Shown: positions 1 to 11,907, counted from the first letter of the stretch. The stretch: 64,000 nucleotides of DNA from Linum tenue (GCA_946122785.1 CAMGYJ010000003.1:31451811-31515810), one strand, 5' to 3'. A program made the numbers and translations. Notes: generated by a model from the sequence alone, not told the origin.

Positions 1-900
1 CTCACTCATCTCCTATGCACTGCCGAGTTAACTTGTGCACCAAAAGCAATCATTATTGGCTTCGTATAATTAATTTGCTCATGTCTTCAAGTAAGTAAAC
101 GAACAAGAACAAGAAAGAAACCACAAGGGAATAGAGAGAAGGAAGAAAAACAAAAGTGCAGCCAAGTTTGATATGAGGAAAATCAAATCAAGAACAAGGA
201 ATCCATGCTCTTCTTAGAGTATCAGATGTCGTTATTTTCTTTTTGCAGTTTGGGCCCCAAGAAAAAGCATAACACTAAAAATAAGGAATACCATGTCCTC
301 CTCCAGCACTTATACACAATGTTTAGAAGAGATTGCACAACTAATCTCGAACTGTAGCTGAGAAATATAAACCACAATGAACGCTATCGAAAACTGAACA
401 GTATACTAACCAGCCTGCAATTCATGATTCAGAGGTCAAATGTGCAGGTTGTGGCTATGAATGAATAAAACTTTCTCATTAATACAAAAATCCCCAATTT
501 CTTAGAACATAACATACCCTTATCGCAACATCTCCAAATCCGATCCACCTTCAAAGAAATTGTTCCTTTCCCTAATCCCCCCTTCCTTTTGCGACACCCA
601 CGACAAAGAACTTGTTGGAATCCAAACCACGCACAAAAACAAGGACACTTCAAGAGAATCAACATAAAAGTGGGGAAAACATGTATTATGGAGGAACTTA
701 CCAGGAGATCAAGGCGTTGAAGCAAAACAGCCAATCGTCTTTCGATCAAGCAACAAATCGGGATTATACTGAAGCAAAGGTGTCGGAGTTTGGGGGCCGG
801 TTGCAACTCCAAAAAGTGGCTGCTTTGTTCCTTTTCCGGGCTGGAGAAGAATAGATTCGCGCCAATCTTTCTCCCTTTTTACCTTTCGCGCGCTAATTCT
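1..900 (-). other. Possible 5' non-coding end of a gene running off the left edge
   Basis: I do not recognise a protein here. On the minus strand a stretch of mixed GC from about 900 to 702 resembles a 5' leader and ends at a good splice donor (GTAAGTT, plus positions 695-701). A possible acceptor (ATTGCAG) lies at 415-421. No clear coding frame follows to the left edge. The short open frames on both strands in 429-1008 have no family signature. This may be the first exon and intron of a gene whose coding part lies outside the window. It could equally be chance splice-like signals. Confidence 0.25.
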
Positions 901-1129
901 TTCATTTATTTACTCTTTTTTATTTTTTTAATGTTGCTGGTATATGGTTCGGTCACCTTCTGCCGTATGAATGCAAAAAGGAGTTTAAAAGGTATTCAAA
1001 AGTCTTAAACTATAAATTAATAATAAAAGGTACAACTCGTTTCTTTTTTGTTCTTCAATAGTGAGAGTTGTAGTTAATTTGAAGACATATACTTAGTTAA
1101 TACATTATTTATTAATTGATAATAAATAT

Positions 1130-1387
1130 TAAAACAATAAAATATGTAACACTTTTTATTAAGTGTTACCTAAAATATAGGTATATGTAACACAAATTAT
1201 TTTATTGTACAACTGTTGCATATTATTTAGGTATACGCAACAAAATTTATCGTGATGTTAATTTGTGTTGTATAAGATATATATTACGCGACACAAAATG
1301 AAAGTGTTGCCTATATTTATTTTATGTGACACTTCTAAAAAGTGTTGCAAGACGAGTGTTGCATAAAGTCACTTTTCCTGTTGTGTG
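1130..1387. mobile_element. CACTA-like transposon terminal region (one end)
   Basis: About 250 bp carries many copies, in both orientations, of a GTGTTGC/GCAACAC motif and of GTGTTAC. It ends in TTTTCCTGTTGTGTG, close to the reverse complement of the CACTACAAGAAAA terminus of plant CACTA (En/Spm) elements. Dense subterminal repeats next to the terminus are usual for that superfamily. No transposase frame or opposite terminus was found, so this is read as an isolated, decayed end. Confidence 0.4.
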
Positions 1388-1828
1388 AGTTAGATACATG
1401 TCATCTTTGTATCTACTGAAAAACATACATTAATCTTATTATGGATGTTTTACTAGAAACGTGAACATTTATAAAAAGGAGTCCTTTTATCGGCATTGGT
1501 AACCATTTATATTTCTATTAGCATGTTGTTGATCCAGTCCAATCCATTAAAGCTATTTTCGAGTGTATGCAAATAAATATTGAGTATTAAGGCTGGAGTT
1601 GGCTTGTGAGTCACATTATCGACCTAGCTCGCGAGTCAGAATCAACGAGCCATCGAGTCGAGTTAGTTTGCGAGCCTAATGAGATTAACAAAACATGATG
1701 AGTGAATTCTAGATTTTAGTTATCTAAATCATAGACCCTAAATACTAAGATGGTGCATATCATTTGTTGGATGTATGTCGACGAAGCATGACAATTGATT
1801 ATTGCAACTAGAGCTAAGCTTTTAATTC
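1388..1828. other. Unassigned AT-rich DNA
   Basis: No gene seen. Positions about 1585-1680 hold a degenerate run of GAGCC/GCGAG words. They resemble the GAGCTCG-rich non-autonomous element recognised at 53,418-54,060, so this is probably an old fragment of that family. Confidence 0.35.
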
Positions 1829-2453
1829 AACATTTTTTATCATTATTATAGGTTAGGATATAGTCTTATACCACAAAGTCGGTTTAATTTATTGTCTAAA
1901 CGTAGATAACTCAATAACTAGGAGTGCACAAAGTGTCGTACATTTCAAGAGTATAACAGTTTGAGCTATATTGTAATAGAAATGGCGATGAATTTAAGAA
2001 GCACCCACGTATTGCATCGTTAGTCACGTATGGGAATGGGAAGATATAGATGAATTTGCACGAGTTGGGCCGAGGAAATTAATATAAAATTAAGGACGTT
2101 GGATAAAAGGAGAAGTGATAATAACATAATAATGATGGTTGTGGGGAGACCCACTTATATATATTGGACGTAGTAATTAAAAAGTAGAAGCTTAAAATTA
2201 ATTAGGACATTTATTTTTAATTTAGAACGAGAATGGATGGATCGGAGGAAAGATACATTAGTTGTAGGTAGGTAGGTTGTGTTTGTCTTCTCCCATTTTG
2301 CTTGCTTGAAGCTGAATGGCTTATAAATAAAGTAGTGCGAATTGGGCAGCTGCTAGCTGCTTGGTTGATCAAGGTGATGATGAAGGGGATGGACCGATCG
2401 AGTTGATGATGAGCATTGGTATGGTGCAATATATATGATATGATGATGGAGAG

Positions 2454-2900
2454 TTAAACGCTGTACAAAGAGCGAGACAATGAAATAGAAGAACATTGAT
2501 TAATAATAATCTATGGAATTGAAGGAGGAGAAGAAATTGAGATGTAATATACGCACCCTTTGCAGGCGGTTTCCATGTTTAGGGTGCACTGCTGTTCAAG
2601 TTTGTCGACGTGGGGTTTGTCAAGCTGAGACATGAAAGTGCGAGAGCAGGAACAGGCGTTTTTCAGGTCCTTGTTCTTGTAGTCCCTGAGGCCTGAGCAG
2701 CACTTGTCAGAAGGGACGCTCTTGTCAGCCGGCTGGGAGATAAAGTCGTAGCAGCTGACTGCTGCTGCTTTATAGTCGGCGCATGAATCTTGATTAGCTG
2801 TGGCCGGTCGGGCGGCGTTGCTGCGGCTGGCCTGCAGGCAAATCACGACGGTGACAATAAGAAGCAACACACGGGAGAAGGTGATGATGGTATTCTTCAT
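2454..2900 (-). CDS. Secreted eight-cysteine (nsLTP-like) peptide, copy 1
   Basis: The gene has two exons: 2557-2900 and 2454-2460, joined across a 96-bp intron (donor GTGCGT, acceptor TACAG). Splicing gives a 116-residue protein ending K-G-V. Without splicing the frame would run on to 129 residues. Residues 1-29 form a signal peptide with a strongly hydrophobic core (LLLIVTVVI), so the product should be secreted. The mature part has eight cysteines at 40, 50, 67, 68, 83, 85, 105 and 113, in the order C..C..CC..CXC..C..C. This is the plant lipid-transfer/2S-albumin fold pattern. Family members bind lipids in a hydrophobic cavity. The spacings (9, 16, 14, 1, 19, 7) fit neither the classic type 1 nor type 2 pattern well, so lipid transfer is inferred. 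An intron just before the stop codon is usual in nsLTP genes. Confidence 0.82.
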
Positions 2901-3046
2901 TATGGCCTGCTAGCAAGGTAAGATAGATCCCCCACAACAACACTACTACTCAATCGATCCCCGTTTAATTTCGACGGAGAAAGAATATTGGGCGTGGTTG
3001 TGTTCAGTGTTGTGTGGGTGAAGAACAATTGGGTGCAGCGAATGCG

Positions 3047-3054
3047 TTTATATA
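3047..3054 (-). promoter_or_regulatory. TATA box of nsLTP-like copy 1
   Basis: TATATAAA on the minus strand, about 150 bp upstream of the ATG. It is conserved at the matching position in the other arm (11,307-11,314). Transcription would start near 3,020, giving a leader of about 120 nt. Confidence 0.6.
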
Positions 3055-3385
3055 CTTACTAAGTGCCCATCGGATCGGATTACCCAATGCAATGCATCAT
3101 TCTTTAATTAATTAATTCTATTCATATTTAATTATCACAAGATAGATTGCTAGTTGGTAATTAGTTACCCATGCTACCTTTCTTCTCTCCTCTCCGACCC
3201 TCTTCAGATGCTTCCAAGACAAACGTAATCAACATTCATCCTACCTACCTTGCTTCTGCCTTCCAATCAAACAAAATGTGGCATATCCATCTTAACTTCC
3301 CAACTAAATACAAAACCTAGTATATTAATATAATAGGCAAACATAATTACCACAACCCCAACTCTGTATAACTGTCTCCTTTCTC

Positions 3386-4100
3386 AATTTGAAGTTTCTC
3401 TCATTCAATCAACTGAGTCTTTGATTTATTTAATGGAAGGGGTGAGTTTGTTGGGCACCACCTCGAGATTAGGTAGTGGCGATGCAAAACTTGGGTGGCG
3501 GCCTGTCATTATTGGGGTTCCAATTTAATTTTTGCTTAATTGTTTTTTTTACAAATAATTAGGGATAGATTGGTCATTTTCGGTATGTTAGACCATGGTT
3601 TGACCAAATTTAACGGTTCTTAGATGGAAAATATAACAGAAGGGTATGTTTGAGAACTTGTCATAAAAAAGGGGTAACTTTGATGTGAATCATAATAGAG
3701 AGGCAAGTTTGAGAAAAATGCATAGTAGAGGGGCAAAATATGCTATTAACCCTAATTAAAATATAAAAATCCTGCAATTACCACATTACCCTCTTTTAAA
3801 TTGAATTAATTAGAACCATTGGATTTAAATGAGGCTCAAAGGCTGAGATTGACTTAGTCACGTGACTAAGAGAACCCCCCTTAGTCACATGTTCTTAGCC
3901 CGCTTATTTCTCGCAAAGGAGAAAAACTATAGGATTTATACTCTTATTAATAGCATACCTCCTGGACCCTCAAAACATACATTCGGAGAGCATAAACATG
4001 AAAGAGAATGTTGTTCATATTTTCTTCAAAACCTAGTTTTTTATCCGGAAGACATGCAACAGGCTAATAGTTTGTTGTGCACAATACGAGACCGTATTGC
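3386..4100. other. Intergenic DNA with one transposon-like end
   Basis: Positions about 3536-3762 resemble one end of a Mutator-like/MITE family that describes itself in short purine-rich words (AGGGGCAAAATATGCTATTAACCCT). A comparable terminus starts near 14,700 in the opposite sense. No partner terminus was found nearby. A short frame at 3862-4116 has no recognised family and may be a decayed transposon protein. Confidence 0.3.
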
Positions 4101-4103
4101 GAA

Positions 4104-4333
4104 CGTCTTAAATTGAGCGTCCTAGTCTGCTACTTAGCTAAATTGGCAAGCTTAATGTAGATGAAACTTTGTGGCAAGATTATCATTTGGATAAGTTTAT
4201 ACTGAAAAGGAGAAGTTTTACAAAGTTGGGGTTGTGGTAATTGTGTTTGCCTATCATACTAATATACTAGGTTTTGTATTTAGTTGTGGTAATTGTGTTT
4301 GCTTATTATACTAATATACTAGGTTTTGTATTT
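4104..4333 (+). repeat. Direct repeat of 10,884-11,058, with a small internal tandem duplication
   Basis: Starting at CTTAAATTGAGCGTCCTAGT this stretch matches 10,884-11,058 in the same orientation, with roughly one difference per 10-15 bases. Its last part (GTTGTGGTAATTGTG to TTTGTATTTAG) is repeated in tandem at about 4222-4282 and 4283-4333. The LINE inserted in the second tandem unit. The region therefore had a local triplication before the LINE arrived. Confidence 0.8.
4317..4333 (+). repeat. 17-bp target site duplication of the LINE, left copy
   Basis: TACTAGGTTTTGTATTT lies directly next to the T-run that marks the LINE's poly(A) end. The exact second copy is at 10,124-10,140. Confidence 0.85.
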
Positions 4334-4361
4334 TTTTTTGGACGGGTAACCTGTAGCTTTA

Positions 4362-7300
4362 TTAAGGTAAAATCGGGGTTACATTATCCAGCACCAGCTG
4401 GTCAACAAGGAAAATCGGCGGCCTGTCAATCCACACCTCTCTACTCTCCCAGTTCGTCTTGCTATGGGCCATAATGTGAGCCGAATTATTAGCCATTCTT
4501 TTAACATGGCTAATACGATCATTCTCAGACCCAGTATCCCGGAGATACTTCGACAAGTTTATGCAAATTAAGCCCACTTCATTATCAACCTCAGCTGCCT
4601 TAGCAAACTTCTCCACCAAGGTTAAGCTATCCACCTCAATAATTAGCTTGCGGTACCCCAGTTGGGCCGCCAATTGGGCACCAAATTCAGCCGCAATGGC
4701 TTCAGTGAGCTCAACACCATAGTACCCACACATTCTCTTTGCAGCAGCAGCTAAGAAACGTCCGGAATGATCTCTAAACACTGCCCCAGCCCAACTCCCT
4801 CCCCAGGTAGGATGCCAACATTAGTGTTGATTTTAATGCATCCCTCTGGCGGTGGAGACCAAGCTACTTGGTGTTGTGTAACTGCCTCCTTACATCCCCT
4901 TCCTTGATTCAGTTGGAATTCCTCTAGGATAGAGAGTGCCTTCATGATAATCTCATCCCCCGGCCACTTATGACCATTAAATAGCTGCGCATTCCTCTCC
5001 TTCCATAGCTCTCATAAAATCATCACCCATTTTTCAACTATCTCCTTGGGTTCATCTTTGAGAACCTTCCGAAACCACTCCATGTAGTCAGCAGAGCCTA
5101 CCAAATTAATGGCCCTCGACCAAGGGGTGCTTCTCCACAACCGGCCACTCCAGCTGCATTTAAGAAATAAATGTCGTTGCGTTTCCGGCTGGTTACAAAA
5201 CGGGCATATCTCACTCCACTTATCGCTCTTCGAACTAACTCTGACCCCGTAGGTAGGACTTCTCTGGTGAACCGCCACAAGAAGTGTCGGACCTTGGGTG
5301 GAACTGGGAGTGACCAAACTGCTTTCCACAGGCTCGCATCCCCTGTTGGGACAATACCTTCCTGGATTTTGAAGTCTCTTAGCCACCACCGGTACCCATC
5401 CTTCACCATAAACCAACCATCCTCGCTATGACTCCACACCAGCCGATCCTGCTCCTCACTGCCCCTTAGCGGGATCGCAAGTATAGCCTGGGCAACTGCT
5501 GGTGGAAAACAACTCGCAATAAGCGGCTCGTCCCAAGTCTCCGAGTCCTGGTCAATGAGGTCCCGGACAACCGCATCAACCGGCAAAACACAGGGAGCAT
5601 AAGGGATAAACCCAGGGTCAGAGTTAGGTAGCCGGCTATCGCCCCATACCCTTACCTTAGAGTCGTTGCCGATACACCAACGCAGTCCACTACACAGGAA
5701 ATTTTGTGCACCCATAAGACTCCACCACACAAAACTTGGCCGACTACCAAGCCGCGCCTCCAATATAGAGCACCCCTTATGATATTTTGCAGCCAAGACT
5801 CGAGCAATAAGAGATGTAGGCCTCTGAGCGAGCGACCACAGTTGCTTTGCAAGGAGAACCAGATTGAAACCCTTGAGGTCCCGGAAGCTCATTCCCCCAT
5901 CTTTCTTCAACGTTACTAACTCTTCTCGTCGGAGCCAGTGTGCTCGCTTCTCCTCGTTTTTTTCCCCCACCAGAAGTTGGTGATTAAACTATGTACTTCA
6001 TCAATGATTCCATCAAGAATTTTGAAAACGGACATCGCGTAAGTGAGCTGGGCCTGTGTCACCGATTTAATGAGAACTTCCCTGGCTGCCATAGACATCG
6101 CCTTCTCCTTCCACCCCTACAACTTCTGCCTCACACGCTCTTTAAGCCCTACAAAGAGCTCCTTATTTGATCGTCCGACCTCCGTCACCAAGCCGAGATA
6201 CTTATCATGTTTTGCCACCATCTTCATCCCCAGCGTGCCGCTCATAGTCAGCTTGTTGTGAGGTTTAACATTGGTTGAAAAAGACACTTTGGACTTCTGG
6301 AAATTAACCATCTGCCAGACTCCTTCTCGTATGCCTGAAGGATCTCCTTTAGCACCAAGCATTCCTGATGAGTTGCCCTGGCAAGAAAAATACTGTCGTC
6401 AGCGAAAAATAGGTGGGTAATCACCGGGGCATTTCGTGTCACCTGTAACCCATGTAGCCGGTTTTCACCCGCCACCTGGGTCGTATAAGATGATAATCCC
6501 TCCGCACAAAGCAGGAAGAGATACGGTGACAGCGGATCGCCCTGTCGGATCCCTCTGCTCGGTATAATGGTGGGAGAGCGATGACCATTCACCAGTACAG
6601 AGTAAGTCACAGACTTCACCCCCATCATCACCAACTGGATCCACCTCTCATCAAAACCCAATCTCCGCATAACTCCCTCCAAAAACCCCCACTCCACGCG
6701 ATCATACGCTTTGGCCATATCTATCTTTGCGGCAAAAAAAACCATGCTTTCCATTTTTGTTGTTCTTCATCGTATGAAAGCACTCAAAGGCAGCCATAAT
6801 GTTATCAGTAATGAACCGTCTAGGAACAAAAGCACTCTACGAGGGCGAGATGACTTTGTCTAGGAGTGGTTTCAGTCGGTTCACCAACATTTTAGAAACA
6901 ATCTTGTAGAGGACATTACACAAACTAATAGGCCGGTAATCCTTAGGAGTCTCCGGTTGCTTTGTCTTGGGGATAAAAGTGATAAGATTATGATTGAGGG
7001 TCGCCGGTAGGCCCCCGTCTCGAGAATTTGGAGAACCGTCCTCATCACATCATCACCAATAATCTCCCAATACCATCGAAAGAACAACACTGAGAGGCCA
7101 TCCGCGCCAGGGGCCTTCCGCTTCCCCATCTACTTCCCCAGACCTCCTCCTTACTAAAAGGTCAAAGCAAATCCCGATTATCCTCCTCGCTAACGCGCTT
7201 CGAGATAGAGTCAAGCACAGGCCAAACCATCGGGGTAGCCCCCGCTGTGAAAATCTCGCCAAAGTAATCTACCATATACGCCGTAACCTCTTCTTGGCCA

Positions 7301-8417
7301 CTGCACCATTGACTGGACCCATTCTGAATCTTTTTAATAGTATTTCTCTTGCGGCGTGCACTGCTTTCCGGTGGAGAAAGCTAGAGTTCTTATGCCCCTC
7401 TCCTAGCCAATCTACTCGGGACCGCTGTTTCTAGTATCTTTCCTCGTTGTCGAGGATATCCGCCAGCTCATCTTCCAGATGCCTCAGCTGCAGCAGAGTC
7501 TCCTTAATCTTCCTTCTTCGTTCCAGTACCCTCATTGCCCGGTAAATCTTATTCTTTTGTTTCTTAAATGCTGGGAAAGCTCGGCCACTCCAAACTTCTA
7601 ATTCTTGTCTGCAGTTGGAAAATTTCGTGAGGACATTATTTGTCCCTGTACTCTTCCACGCCTGCTCTATGACCTTGGAGCATTCCTCATGCTTAATCCA
7701 CATTGGTTCAAAATAGAAGGAGTATCCCCATTTCACGTCCCTGTCCTCTAACCCGCATGTATCACAAAAGATCACCATGCTGAACGCGACCTCTAGGGAA
7801 CAACTGCCTCCATTTGTCGTTGGAGATGAATCTATCCAACCGCTCTTCCACGAACACTCCTCGTGTTCTTCTATTCTCCCAGGTGAACGGGTAGCCAAAG
7901 AAGCCCATATCCTGGCATCCAATATCAACCATGCAATTAGCGTAATTGCCCATCTCCATTTCATGTGCAATCCGACCACCACACTTCTCCTCCGTCGTCA
8001 GAAATTGGTTGAAGTCGCCCCCACACAGCCATGGGTCGTCCCACTGATTACCCAACGTGCGAAGTAGATCCCATGTTCTCCACTTCTCTCCACCCTTCGG
8101 CCATCCATAAATGCCCGTAAAGTGCCATATACCACTAGAATTCTCATCAAAAGCAATGTCGATAAAGTGAAGATCCATATCCATGCACGTAATTGTCAAA
8201 TCTGCTACCCACCACACACTGAGTCCACCCGGGCGGCTGAGTGACATTTACCATGCTTGAATCCACATACATCTCTAAGTGCTTCATTCTCCATTACAGT
8301 TTGCTTCGTTTCCATAAGGAAGACAATTTGAGGGGATGATTTGCGTATTAATGCTTTTAAATCATTAACTGATCGGGTATTCCCCAGCCCGCGACAGTTA
8401 TAACTGAGGATCCTCAT
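4362..8417 (-). pseudogene. LINE ORF2 polyprotein (endonuclease, RT, zf-RVT, RNase H), broken
   Basis: Pieces in order: endonuclease start MRILSYNCRGLGN at 8,417; the GDFN and LDRF motifs in 7762-8247; RT start KAPGADG in 6881-7129; the RT core KIDMAKAYDRVEW, GIRQGDPLSPYLF and FADD in 6248-6754; the zf-RVT region in 5012-5970; and an RNase H-like domain in 4362-4781 (IIEVDS, HVKRMANNSAH). The pieces sit in different frames, with at least six interruptions. The C-terminal RNase H distinguishes this LINE from the intact one at 23,299-28,150, which lacks it. Confidence 0.88.
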
Positions 8418-8790
8418 TTATTCCCTGAAGGGGATGGGCTCCCCGCGCCATTCTTGGTGTGATCGCTCTTGAGTACTACCACCAGGCATCTTTCCTTCGC
8501 CATCGACTGGTCCAACTTTTAGGATGATTGGAAATGCCTGCCTTTGCCCCACCCGGATCCCCAATCACCTTCGTCCGCCTTTTTTGTTCATTCCTCTGCT
8601 CGATAGTTCCCCCTGACTTCTGGCCCTGCCCCACACGATTACCACTCTTAGCCATCTGCCCACTGGTTTCCTTCCCTTGGCCAATCCCCATACTACGATC
8701 AGGGGAACTCCGCTGATTAGCCTTCCCCTCCACAATCACCCTTCCCTTCCCACTAGTCCGATCAGGCATTACTCTCTTAGATACATCTTT

Positions 8791-10042
8791 CTAGGGGCTC
8801 TCACCATTATGATCACCACCAGTCTCCCCTTGATCCTCAACTAGAACCGCGAATGTATTCCTCCCTTCCTTCTCTACCCCTATCCCATTAGCGCGTTTCT
8901 CGGGCATCTCATGTGTACCATGTTGGCCGCTTGCAATGGAGCCCTTCTTCTCAGGTCGTTTCTTTTTCTTCGCAATCATCCACTCACCATAGAGGCTCTC
9001 GGGTTTAGTGGCCGCCTTCGGACTTGCACTCTCCGTCATTGGTACTTCACTAGACTTGCAAAGACAGTAGAATCGCTCATTATAAACACCACACTTCAAG
9101 CAGACTCTGTCCAAGCCCTCATATTGTATAAAATATTTCTTCCCATCAATGCGGAATTGGACAGCAAGGGCTTTGTTAAATCAACCTGGACACAGATCCT
9201 AGCGTATTCTCCTCGTGCTCCCTCCTCAGTGGCCTTGTCCACACGTACCGGCTTCCCGATCCTCTTACCAATCCTCATAACAGCTTCTTTATGAAAAAAG
9301 TGAATGGGAAGTTCAAGGAGACGAGCCCAGACAAGAGTTGAGGAAATTTCCTTACTATCTGGGTCAAAATGCTTATCCCACACATGTACCATGAGGTACC
9401 GATCTCCAATCATCCATGGACCACCCGTCAGTGCTCTTTCGAAATCAAAGCCACTCGTAAACCTGACTAAGTAATAGCCATTCCTTATATTCGTAATATG
9501 AATACCTCCTGATTTTGCCCATAAGAAGTTCAAGCGTCCCGATAATACTGTATATGACGTCGATCCTCCTAGCATCTTGACCACTAGCGCAGACCTCCAT
9601 GGCCGCATATACATGCGCTTCTCCGCTGCAGTAGGAGGACACGTAAAATCTTGCTCTTCATCGAACTCCGCCTCCAGGCCATCTTCACGTATAGCCTCAG
9701 TTGTATCCTCCGAGTCCGAGTCCGAGTCCGCGACATACCAAATATCCATGCGAACCCTTAGTCAAACAGGCGGTGGGCAACACTACCCCCCGCGGTCCAC
9801 GCCTCAGCAGGCTTCTTCATCTGACCATCCACATTAGGATCCTCCTCTGCATCCACAATAGTCTCGTCCCTCAACTCCCCATCCGAAGCTTTAACCTTCT
9901 TCTTAGCCTGTTGCGTTTCTTTCTCTCCTTTTGCACTAGGCGAAGAAGTCTCACTCGGCGGTCGTCAAGTGCCGGCAATGCCATCCGGCTCCAAGGAAGG
10001 ATTACCACCTCCCCCCGGAGGCGACCGAGCCGCCGTCGCCAT
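8791..10042 (-). pseudogene. LINE ORF1 (DUF4283 and zinc-knuckle protein), broken
   Basis: The probable start is an ATG at 10,042 (MATAARSPPGGGG). A stop and a frameshift follow, and the DUF4283-like domain is open at 9096-9749 (YYLVRF..., GGPWMIGDRYLMV, TLVWARLLELP). After another frameshift near 9,100 the cysteine knuckle region (VCLKCGVYN) continues at 8791-9114. Proteins of this kind bind the element RNA. The breaks mean no full-length product. Confidence 0.8.
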
Positions 10043-10123
10043 GCATACGTAAACCCTAGCTAGAAGCGCTGGAAAGCAGAAAAATCGTCTCTCCGAAAGT
10101 TTCAGAAGCAGAATCCCTCCAAC

Positions 10124-10140
10124 TACTAGGTTTTGTATTT
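10124..10140 (+). repeat. 17-bp target site duplication of the LINE, right copy
   Basis: TACTAGGTTTTGTATTT, identical to 4317-4333. Confidence 0.85.
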
Positions 10141-10883
10141 AGTTGTGGTAATTAGTGTATTGATGATAAATGCGCGTAGGTAATAGGAATATTGTTGACA
10201 GGGCATCTATAACAGGTCATTAGGGATGAGACAATTCTTAACAATGGCCAACAAACATATGTCGTTGGTAAAATACATATCTGACCCAAATTTTCTTTTG
10301 GGGTTTAAAAAATGTCGTCATTAATGATATATATATATATATATATATTTTTGTAATGGTAGTGTTCCACTCGAAAATTATTAATTTTATTTATTTCTTT
10401 ACTTTTTGGAGGGATCTTTGCTTCTTTTGCATACCATCCATCATGGTCGTGGTTTAAGCCATGTCGTGCAAGTAAAATAAAATTCGTTTGCCGGCCGAAT
10501 GATATCTAAATTGTTCCAAAGTCCTTAATTCCAATCCTTAGTGCACTTTTTTTGTCCAAATATCATCAAATTCAATTATAGTGACCTGAAACGCACTAAA
10601 ATTCCAAACTAAGAATAAAACTAGCAAAAACATAGAAATATTGCTGAAATTAAAACAAAAATGAACATAAGTTGGGGAGTGAAAAAATGTATGATTCGGA
10701 ATGTATCATACATCGATGTGTAGTCCGTTGACACCAAACAACTTCAACAGTATAAGGAAACATGAAAATTGATATATTTTCTTCCACATTTTCGGCGTAA
10801 TTCATATCTATTTGGTGCAATCATATAACTTTTCCTATGTTAATATCTAGCTAGTAAATTGTCCAACGTGCGATTATTAGGTC
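10141..10883. other. AT-rich intergenic DNA with a (TA)n microsatellite
   Basis: No gene seen. A TA dinucleotide run of about 24 bp lies at 10,326-10,350. The rest is low-complexity AT-rich sequence. Confidence 0.6.
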
Positions 10884-11058
10884 TTAAATTGAGCGTCCTA
10901 GTATGTTACTTAGCCAAATTGGCAAGCTTAACGGAGACGAAACATTGTGGCAAGATTATCATTTGAATAAGTTTATACTAGAAAGGAGACAGCTTTACAG
11001 AGTTGGGGTTGTGGTAATTGTGTTTGCCTATTATATTAATATACTAGGTTTTGTATTT
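10884..11058 (+). repeat. Second copy of the direct repeat at 4,104-4,333
   Basis: Same orientation as 4104-4333. It runs straight into the inner end of the right inverted-repeat arm, upstream of nsLTP-like copy 2. Confidence 0.8.
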
Positions 11059-11306
11059 AGTGGGGAAGTTAAGATGGATATGCCACATTTTGTTTGATTG
11101 GAAGGCAGAAGCAAGGTAGGTAGGATGAATGTTGATTACGTTTGTCTTGGAAGCATCTGAAGAGGGTCGGAGAGGAGAGAAGAAAGGTAGCATGGGTAAC
11201 TAACCAACTAGCAATCTATCTTGTGATAATTAAATATGAATAGAATTAATTAATTAAAGAATGATGCATTGCATTGGGTAATCAGATCCGATGGGCACTT
11301 AGTAAG

Positions 11307-11314
11307 TATATAAA
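11307..11314 (+). promoter_or_regulatory. TATA box of nsLTP-like copy 2
   Basis: TATATAAA about 150 bp upstream of the ATG at 11,461. It has the same context as in copy 1. Confidence 0.6.
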
Positions 11315-11460
11315 CGCATTCGCTGCACCCAATTGTTCTTCACCCACACAACACTGAACACAACCACGCCCAATATTCTTTCTCCGTCGAAATTAAACGG
11401 GGATCGATTGAGTAGTAGTGTTGTTGTGGGGGATCTATCTTACCTTGCTAGCAGGCCATA

Positions 11461-11907
11461 ATGAAGAATACCATCATCACCTTCTCCCGTGTGTTGCTTC
11501 TTATTGTCACCGTCGTGATTTGCCTGCAGGCCAGCCGCAGCAACGCCGCCCGACCGGCCACAGCTAATCAAGATTCATGCGCCGACTATAAAGCAGCAGC
11601 AGTCAGCTGCTACGACTTTATCTCCCAGCCGGCTGACAAGAGCGTCCCTTCTGACAAGTGCTGCTCAGGCCTCAGGGACTACAAGAACAAGGACCTGAAA
11701 AACGCCTGTTCCTGCTCTCGCACTTTCATGTCTCAGCTTGACAAACCCCACGTCGACAAACTTGAACAGCAGTGCACCCTGAACATGGAAACCGCCTGCA
11801 AAGGGTGCGTATATTGCATCTCAATTTCTTCCCCTCCTTCAATTCCATAGATTATTATTAATCAATGTTCTTCTATTTCATTGTCTCGCTCTTTGTACAG
11901 CGTTTAA
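11461..11907 (+). CDS. Secreted eight-cysteine (nsLTP-like) peptide, copy 2
   Basis: Exon 1 is 11,461-11,804, the intron is 11,805-11,900 (GTGCGT...TACAG), and exon 2 is 11,901-11,907 (C-GTT-TAA). The predicted product is 116 residues and identical to copy 1: signal peptide 1-29, then the eight-cysteine pattern C40, C50, C67-C68, C83-S-C85, C105, C113. The gene points away from copy 1, so the pair is divergent with about 8.5 kb between the start codons. Both copies keep the TATA box, leader, splice sites and full frame, so both may be expressed. Alternatives within the fold are a protease/amylase inhibitor-like or defence peptide. Function beyond the fold is not shown by the sequence. Confidence 0.85.

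Larger units (their letters stand above)
1829..3385 (-). repeat. Left arm of large inverted repeat carrying nsLTP-like gene copy 1
   Basis: This segment is the reverse complement of 10,978-12,480. Match points run from the outer end (TAGGTTAGGATATAG against CTATATCCTAACCTA) to the inner end (GGAGACAG next to the promoters). The coding exon, the leader and the region around the TATA box look virtually identical in the two arms. The outer 3' flank differs by substitutions and by an insertion of about 50 bp in this arm near 2,310-2,360. The arms are separated by about 7.6 kb that holds a LINE. Confidence 0.9.
4334..10123 (-). mobile_element. Full-length but decayed L1-type LINE (non-LTR retrotransposon)
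   Basis: The element is read on the minus strand. Its 3' poly(A) end appears as the T-run at about 4331-4339 and its 5' end is at 10,123. A perfect 17-bp target duplication flanks it, so both ends are defined. In order it encodes an ORF1 with a DUF4283-like domain and zinc knuckle, then ORF2 with apurinic-type endonuclease, reverse transcriptase, zf-RVT and a C-terminal RNase H. Several frameshifts and stops break both frames, so it cannot be autonomous. It inserted into DNA between the two nsLTP-like genes. Confidence 0.92.

Noticed and set aside
429..812. 127-codon minus frame as a protein gene
   Set aside because: It crosses a strong splice donor and has no recognisable domain. More likely a leader and intron.
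4362..9749. Separate host genes for RNase H-like and DUF4283 proteins
   Set aside because: They lie in the correct order within one LINE bounded by a 17-bp target duplication and a poly(A) end.
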